DNA of 64,000 nucleotides, taken from the NCBI RefSeq assembly GCF_964340395.1, contig NC_135553.1, positions 8,568,501-8,632,500 on the forward strand. Reading direction: 5' to 3'. Made by a program: the position numbers and the translations under genes. The notes beneath the pieces are model-generated. The model had not been told where the DNA came from. It worked only from the letters and a program-made list of their open reading frames with translations, and did no database searches. Positions 58,633 to 64,000 of this stretch are shown here, in pieces. Origin of the DNA: Glandiceps talaboti (lineage: Eukaryota > Hemichordata > Enteropneusta > Spengelidae). Numbering within the stretch: position 1 is the stretch's first letter; each line of letters starts with the position of its first letter.

Positions 58633-59689
58633 AATGACTGAATACATACATGCATACAATGACATGCATATCACGATTAAAGTTCTACCATCTGCCTGCA
58701 ATGCACATATTATCAATTTCATATCTTACGCATTACAGATACAAACTGACAAACAACATATTAAAAACCCTACAAGATTATATTCCGTACGTATTATCAT
58801 GCTTATACAATGTAATACGGAAAACCTATTCGTATTACATATAAAGCGTTTTGAAGTGGACTTGGATGAAGTACCACACGATAATCTTGCCATGTTTTGT
58901 TATCTCAAAGGAACATGTAGTGTTGATAACGTGTCCAAGGACAGGGAAAGAATCTAGCGAAGAATGAATAATTGAAAACTCAGTAGCATAGAATACTGCC
59001 TAGGTATGGCAACCTGTAATCTCATCCTGTGTAGCCCAGAGCTGTTAACGGAACAGTGTACTTTGTATACTCCCAATTGGATGAACTGAAAGGCTTAGTA
59101 TGTAAATTACGTACATGTCATACAGTGAGAGAGTGTTGGCAGTGCAAATCTTAAACTGAGTGGTCGTGAGCTTTGTATAGTGCAAATTTTATACACAAGT
59201 TCGACGCAACGATACAAGTGAATAACAAATCGGTCACTCGAACACATGAAACAGTTAACTTATCTATTGTCCCTGATATAAGAGGTACAGTACACGAGAT
59301 ATTAGAATGACCTTAAATAATTACAAGTCATCACCTCACTGAATGACAGAGGTGGACAGGTTCATCTTTTCATCTGCAAAGGGACATGCATTGAATGACG
59401 ATTTGACGTGTTGGATTTAATATAATCCGAGAATTACCGATGTGTCATGTGATTTACAAAGAAGTGCCCATCTACCACATGTCACATGGAGGGGCTTACA
59501 CAGCGTTTACACTTATGTTTTAATGTCTGAAGTTGATTGAATCCAAGTTAGAGACGGAATTGCAGTTATCTAGGTAATGCACAGTTCGCGGCTTAGTATG
59601 CTGGGTGGCAACGGTCGTCAGATGCGCATCTATGTACCGATATTTGAGTATACACTGACGACTTCAATACGTACAATGGAAACCAATCG
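58633..59689. other. intergenic, no gene called
   Basis: A 107-codon + frame at 58634-58957 starts inside the microsatellite flank and has no recognisable domain. Confidence 0.35.
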
Positions 59690-59975
59690 CCTTGCTCGAC
59701 AAACTATTATTAGCATTGCTACATCGATAAATATCTTACTAGCATTGATTTATCGATTGACTAGACAAATAAACCATGTTATCACCAAAAATATTAATTG
59801 AAGTATATATTAAAAGAATGAGTTGTTAGTAAATGTACATGATTTTGCGAAGGTGCGTTGTAATAGTGGTAGCTCTCTGAAAGAAAATGTAGCAACGTTG
59901 GTACGGTAAGATTTATATTTGTGTCACGCCAGATATTGAAAAGCAATATATAGCAATCTTGGTAAAAATAAAAAT
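59690..59975. repeat. 43-bp-unit foldback repeat, diverged copy
   Basis: The left half has ATTAGCATTGCTACATCGAT and AAATATCTTACTAGCATTGA in + orientation. The right half has TGTAGCAACGTTGGTACGGT and AAGATTTATATTTGTGTCAC, the same unit reversed. This is the same foldback arrangement as at 2.9 and 8.2 kb. Confidence 0.6.
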
Positions 59976-60206
59976 TTCTTGAACCAGACCACGTTTTGTT
60001 TTCATTCAACTGATTTCGACTGTATATGAATTGGCTTCATCTACAATTACTATGGTCGGTACCTGAGTATATTATAATAATATTGATATAGTACCACCTT
60101 GAACGGTCAGTCAGGATGAGATTTATTCATTTACACTTAACTGACCCTAAGGTCAGATATGACTAGCATATATAAGTTATATTTTTTAACCCCGATACCC
60201 CATTTC

Positions 60207-60286
60207 CTGTTTGTTTGTTTGGTTGTTTGTTTATTTGTTTGTTTTGTTGGTTTTTTGTTTGTTTTGTTTTTTGGGGGGTGGGGGGG
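60207..60286. repeat. T/G-rich low-complexity tract
   Basis: Degenerate TTTG repeats running into a G-rich stretch (GGGGGGTGGGGGGG). Confidence 0.93.
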
Positions 60287-60519
60287 ATGTTTGTACACCG
60301 TGTTACTGTTGACGGTTACACTAATGTCACGAACGGTGTCCGACAAATATGCATGTTTGGTTTTGGAGATGTCCATCGTCCTTGTTTCTGGATACAACAA
60401 TTGTAAAATAAAAGTTGGATTTCCTCTAGAATGTTTCAGTTAATATTCACAAGAATATTCTCTATCTTCTCCATCCATTTCAAATAATTTGTCAGTGGAT
60501 GATAAACATGACAACGGTT

Positions 60520-60531
60520 CGCGCATGCGCG
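60520..60531. promoter_or_regulatory. possible NRF1-type site
   Basis: CGCGCATGCGCG is a 12-bp palindrome matching the core of the NRF1 motif (GCGCATGCGC), unusual in this AT-rich window. It is followed at once by ATGGCC, but that frame stops after 30 codons. A possible donor (CCAGTAAGTAC) lies near 60724. It may mark a promoter whose gene I cannot see, or be chance. Confidence 0.3.
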
Positions 60532-62236
60532 ATGGCCATTAACGCAAATGTAATTTCAATTTCTACGTGCCACTGGCCTTTTATGTATAACATAAAAAGT
60601 TATCATTGTGCTGAAATACGTTAAGAATGAAACTGTTCTTATAGTGATTCTGAATTCATTTTCAAACTGACGACTCTTCTGGCTGCAGTTGGGCACTTGC
60701 TGCTAGCAAATTCTCCTCTCTGACCAGTAAGTACAAGATGTCAGGTACAAATTAAAGATTGGGAAAATATATTTGACAGTCTGAAGTGTAATTGAGACGA
60801 CAAACGTGGTTAATTTCCAGCAGCCTGTGTAGTACTGTCGCCTACAATATACCGTGACATTTGACAATGACATATAACACTAGTCTGTATGATTGATGGG
60901 CATATCACGTCAAAGAATTACATCAACTCTAAAAAGGTACACATAAATGTATGTTGAACTAAAAATTCACACTCGGCTTATAAAAAAATTCCCAAAGAAT
61001 GTATATTAGAGCATTTGGATGCATCCATACATTGTAAAATAGCTTGGTTTATGGGAAACACACTGTATACACAGATGGTGTGAATACTTTCCATTCATTT
61101 GAATAGAGGGAAACTACACGTCTTTTGTTATACAGGGAAACTACCCTACAGACATTCAAAGACAAAAATATCTCAACTGCCAGCACATATCGCCTTTACA
61201 TATTAAAACCATTCAATATGAAAACGTTGCTTGCTCACCCTGTAATACGTTTCCAGAAATTAATTTTTCGTATATATATATATATATTAATAATGTAATG
61301 TTTAAGTGATAGATGAATACAGTAGTTGGTTACAAATATGACAGTTAGTCTTACTTTACGTCTTAACAAAATAAATTTAAATGTGGTGCAAATGTGCATA
61401 ATCAATAACTTCTTGTTTATGTTTGAGGATGGCTTATTAATCCTAAGTGGGGTTATTTGTCGTGGGGATAAAATCATTATGGCTTCCTATGAATGCGTGT
61501 GTGTGTGGTGCGAAGTGGAACCAATATGATATGCACATTAATAAATAATGTAAAGTTAAAGAAAATGTCAACGAATGTAATCACTTTCATTCACCCTTAA
61601 AGTACATGTACTGCCTTGAATGCATGCATGAATACCCAAACACATAATGTGCAATGTCCATCATTCGACTATCACAACCAACTCACTCTCCACGTTCAGA
61701 CTGAGTAATTTCTGAGGAAACCTAAAATGAGAAACTAAGCGAGAATGTTCATTTTCTGTCTCACTTCAATTATCACTTAGTTTTCATATGAAATGAAATT
61801 GATATACTTTAATCTACCAATAACTATGAATTGATGTGACACGCTGACCTGAGAAATATTATGCAAATATGTTCACAGTTAGATTTTACTCAGGTCAGTT
61901 TTTCAGGTCGATAAATGCTGTGGTGTGATGTATCTGAGTCGCGTATCTCTGCTGGTAATATTATACGAAACGACGTTAGTCTTCTTTTTTTCGGTGATAA
62001 AATCTCACTGATGACAGTACAATTTACTACTGTGACATCACCAGGTATTAGAGGTAAACGACTCAATCTGACGTACGTGATACATCTATATTCAGATTGT
62101 ATTCAGCATCGACAATCCTAATTTTACCCTCCATATCATACCTTGTGGCATCTTTAAAGAATACCATATTTTATTTAGGTTGTGACACGATGCTCTACAC
62201 GGAAGTTTAATCGTCATAGGTTGCGGGGATACACAT
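60532..62236. other. intergenic, with a small inverted repeat at 61844-61898
   Basis: CTGACCTGAG at 61844 pairs exactly with CTCAGGTCAG ending at 61898 (35-bp loop). A short TA tract lies near 61270. No gene supported. Confidence 0.4.
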
Positions 62237-62238
62237 AA

Positions 62239-62303
<65 letters not shown>

Positions 62304-62426
62304 GAGGCAGGCAGACACACGCGCGCAGATGCACACATACATACATACATACATACATACATACATACATACATACATACATACATACATTATACATATA
62401 CATTGTATATATATATATATATATAT

Positions 62427-62464
<38 letters not shown>
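62237..62464. repeat. (CAGA)n-(ACAT)n-(TA)n-(GT)n compound microsatellite
   Basis: CAGA about 62237-62303, ACAT about 62334-62390, TA about 62405-62427, GT about 62428-62461. Confidence 0.98.
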
Positions 62465-62465
<1 letters not shown>

Positions 62466-64000
62466 TGTACGTACGTACAGTAAAGTATCCATGTATGCTA
62501 CATCAATAATATGCCTTTGTTCGATGAATAGGTATACATTGTTAAAAGTTAAACATTGTTACGTGTCGTTAATTACTCACTTCTGAAAATTCCGTACCGA
62601 TCTCGCTGAAATGTTTTGGGTGCTAAAATCCTCTCTTGCCCAATTATTAGCACAAACAAATACCGCTTTGAGAAACAGAGGGTTGTTACACTTATAGAAG
62701 CATTGCACACGTTACGTACCACTGCCAGTCGACTGGGTACTGGTGACCCGCATATTAGTAGTGTTCAGAAGTCAATTTACTAAAAGGGCATTCATTGTCC
62801 TGACAGCGCATGATCGAGCATGTACGGAATATGAAATAAAATATAAGCTTTACTATACACGTGTCACTTTTTAATGTCCCATCTGCTCGACATAGCAGAA
62901 CAATATATTGTATTAACATTTGCATACGAGCGTTTCAATACAATTATTGATGCATTTAAACATAAACGTACATGTATACAATACATTTTTGTACATTAAC
63001 TAGCACCCAGCTAAGCTTTTTGTCAACTTAATTATTAATAGTCTATGACAAATGAAATGATAATGGAAACAGGCTTTTCCAAAATGTTGTGATAGCAATA
63101 TCCATTATAGTGGAAAATCATGTTGTTTTTCCCTTTTATAGCCAAGGCATGCGCATGTAGCAGCCGAGTGATGGCCGGTGACTGACGTAATACTAGCAGA
63201 CGACTATGGGGCACTGAATTGGGTTGTCGCTCGGCAGTGAAATAATACACAGCACTGCGTATTTATAAAACAGAACTCAATTAAAGACGAGTGTAAGCAC
63301 CGTATGAGACTAGCTGTATATACGGGTACATGAACACATACCTAGTCGTAGTACGGCTTGATGACGTTTTGGGCCAGGTTGTGCAGAAACTGTATAATGT
63401 CGATATATATTTAGTGTAGTATTATAGTATATATTAAAATGTGGATATTGTGACTCGCGATCTACATAAGATGGAATGTTCGGGTAATTTCCTGGTCTCG
63501 ATAATATGGTAGCACAGTAGGAGTGTACCCATGTACACGTAGGAGAAGTTGTCACAATGAACAGTGTTTATGTATTATGATACATGTAAAATACCGGCGT
63601 TACGTCCCTGGTAACCTAAACAACACATGAAGTGGCCACTGATTATCACTTTCACTCTGTCTACGTTTTGTTCGAAAGGAACCACATTCATTCATCCACG
63701 CTTAAAATCAATGACAGAATACTCACCCATCTTTACATGGGATTTTCTAGCTGCAAATGTGATGGATTGAACATCCGGTCCCCATGCCCTGGTTGATAAA
63801 GACCGTAGCTAGCAGAGTCACGTTCACGACACTCAGGGAATCATCGGGGTCTTTGTGACGTCGGCTTGAAATGTATTTGCATACGATGACAATAGATTAA
63901 TACACACTACACTGGCGGCGCACTTGCAATTAAATGCTCATATGACACACAGTACGCAATTATAATATAACGATTGTTAAGTTTATGAGTCAATTGTATC
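62465..64000. other. intergenic, no gene seen
   Basis: AT-rich to the end of the window. Short - frames at 63035-63250 and 63310-63555 have no recognised domain. A gene exon could lie here undetected. Confidence 0.35.

Overview
The window is animal nuclear DNA. It is AT-rich and gene-poor, its one multi-exon gene uses a GT-AG intron, and it carries a Penelope-like retroelement with a GIY-YIG domain, CR1/jockey-type LINE remnants, TTAGGG repeats and very dense tetranucleotide microsatellites, above all ACAT/TATG and CAGA/TCTG. Together these suggest a marine invertebrate (lancelet, hemichordate, mollusc or similar). I cannot fix the species from sequence alone.

Layout. 1-13 kb: unique AT-rich DNA, microsatellites, and diverged dispersed repeats, including a foldback family built on a ~43-bp unit, a second family called 'repeat A' here, and a tRNA-like SINE head at 9.9 kb. 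13.4-14.1 kb: a small candidate gene for a two-helix membrane protein. 15.8-16.9 kb: the best array of the 43-bp unit. 16.3 and 17.5 kb: two GC-rich hairpins. 20.46 kb: a short telomere-like tract. 21.35-25.15 kb: the most striking object, a Penelope-like element arranged as a 3,749-bp palindrome with a single-base centre at 23225. Each arm carries the same 5'-truncated RT/GIY-YIG reading frame and a hammerhead ribozyme motif. 27.6-28.75 kb: a ~300-bp tandem repeat rich in AAGGTCA. 28.8-38.9 kb: almost featureless apart from microsatellites. 38.9-40.9 kb: a heavily decayed CR1-like LINE on the + strand. 42.6-43.65 kb: a younger 5'-truncated LINE on the - strand. 44.9-47.3 kb: a two-exon gene for a second two-helix membrane protein, with a pentanucleotide satellite in its intron. 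54.5-54.9 kb: head-to-head copies of repeat A. 55.1-55.6 kb: a third two-helix membrane protein gene on the - strand. 56.95-58.05 kb: a 1.1-kb terminal-inverted-repeat element with a 318-bp MITE nested inside it. 58-64 kb: microsatellites and unassigned DNA.

Interpretation. Only three loci look like host protein genes. All three encode small proteins with a polar N-terminus, two closely spaced hydrophobic helices and a polar C-terminus, so they may be diverged paralogues; their function is unknown to me. Everything else recognisable is mobile or repetitive. The palindromic Penelope element is the best candidate for something new: read-through transcription would give a near-perfect 1.87-kb hairpin RNA. 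An assembly artefact must be ruled out first.
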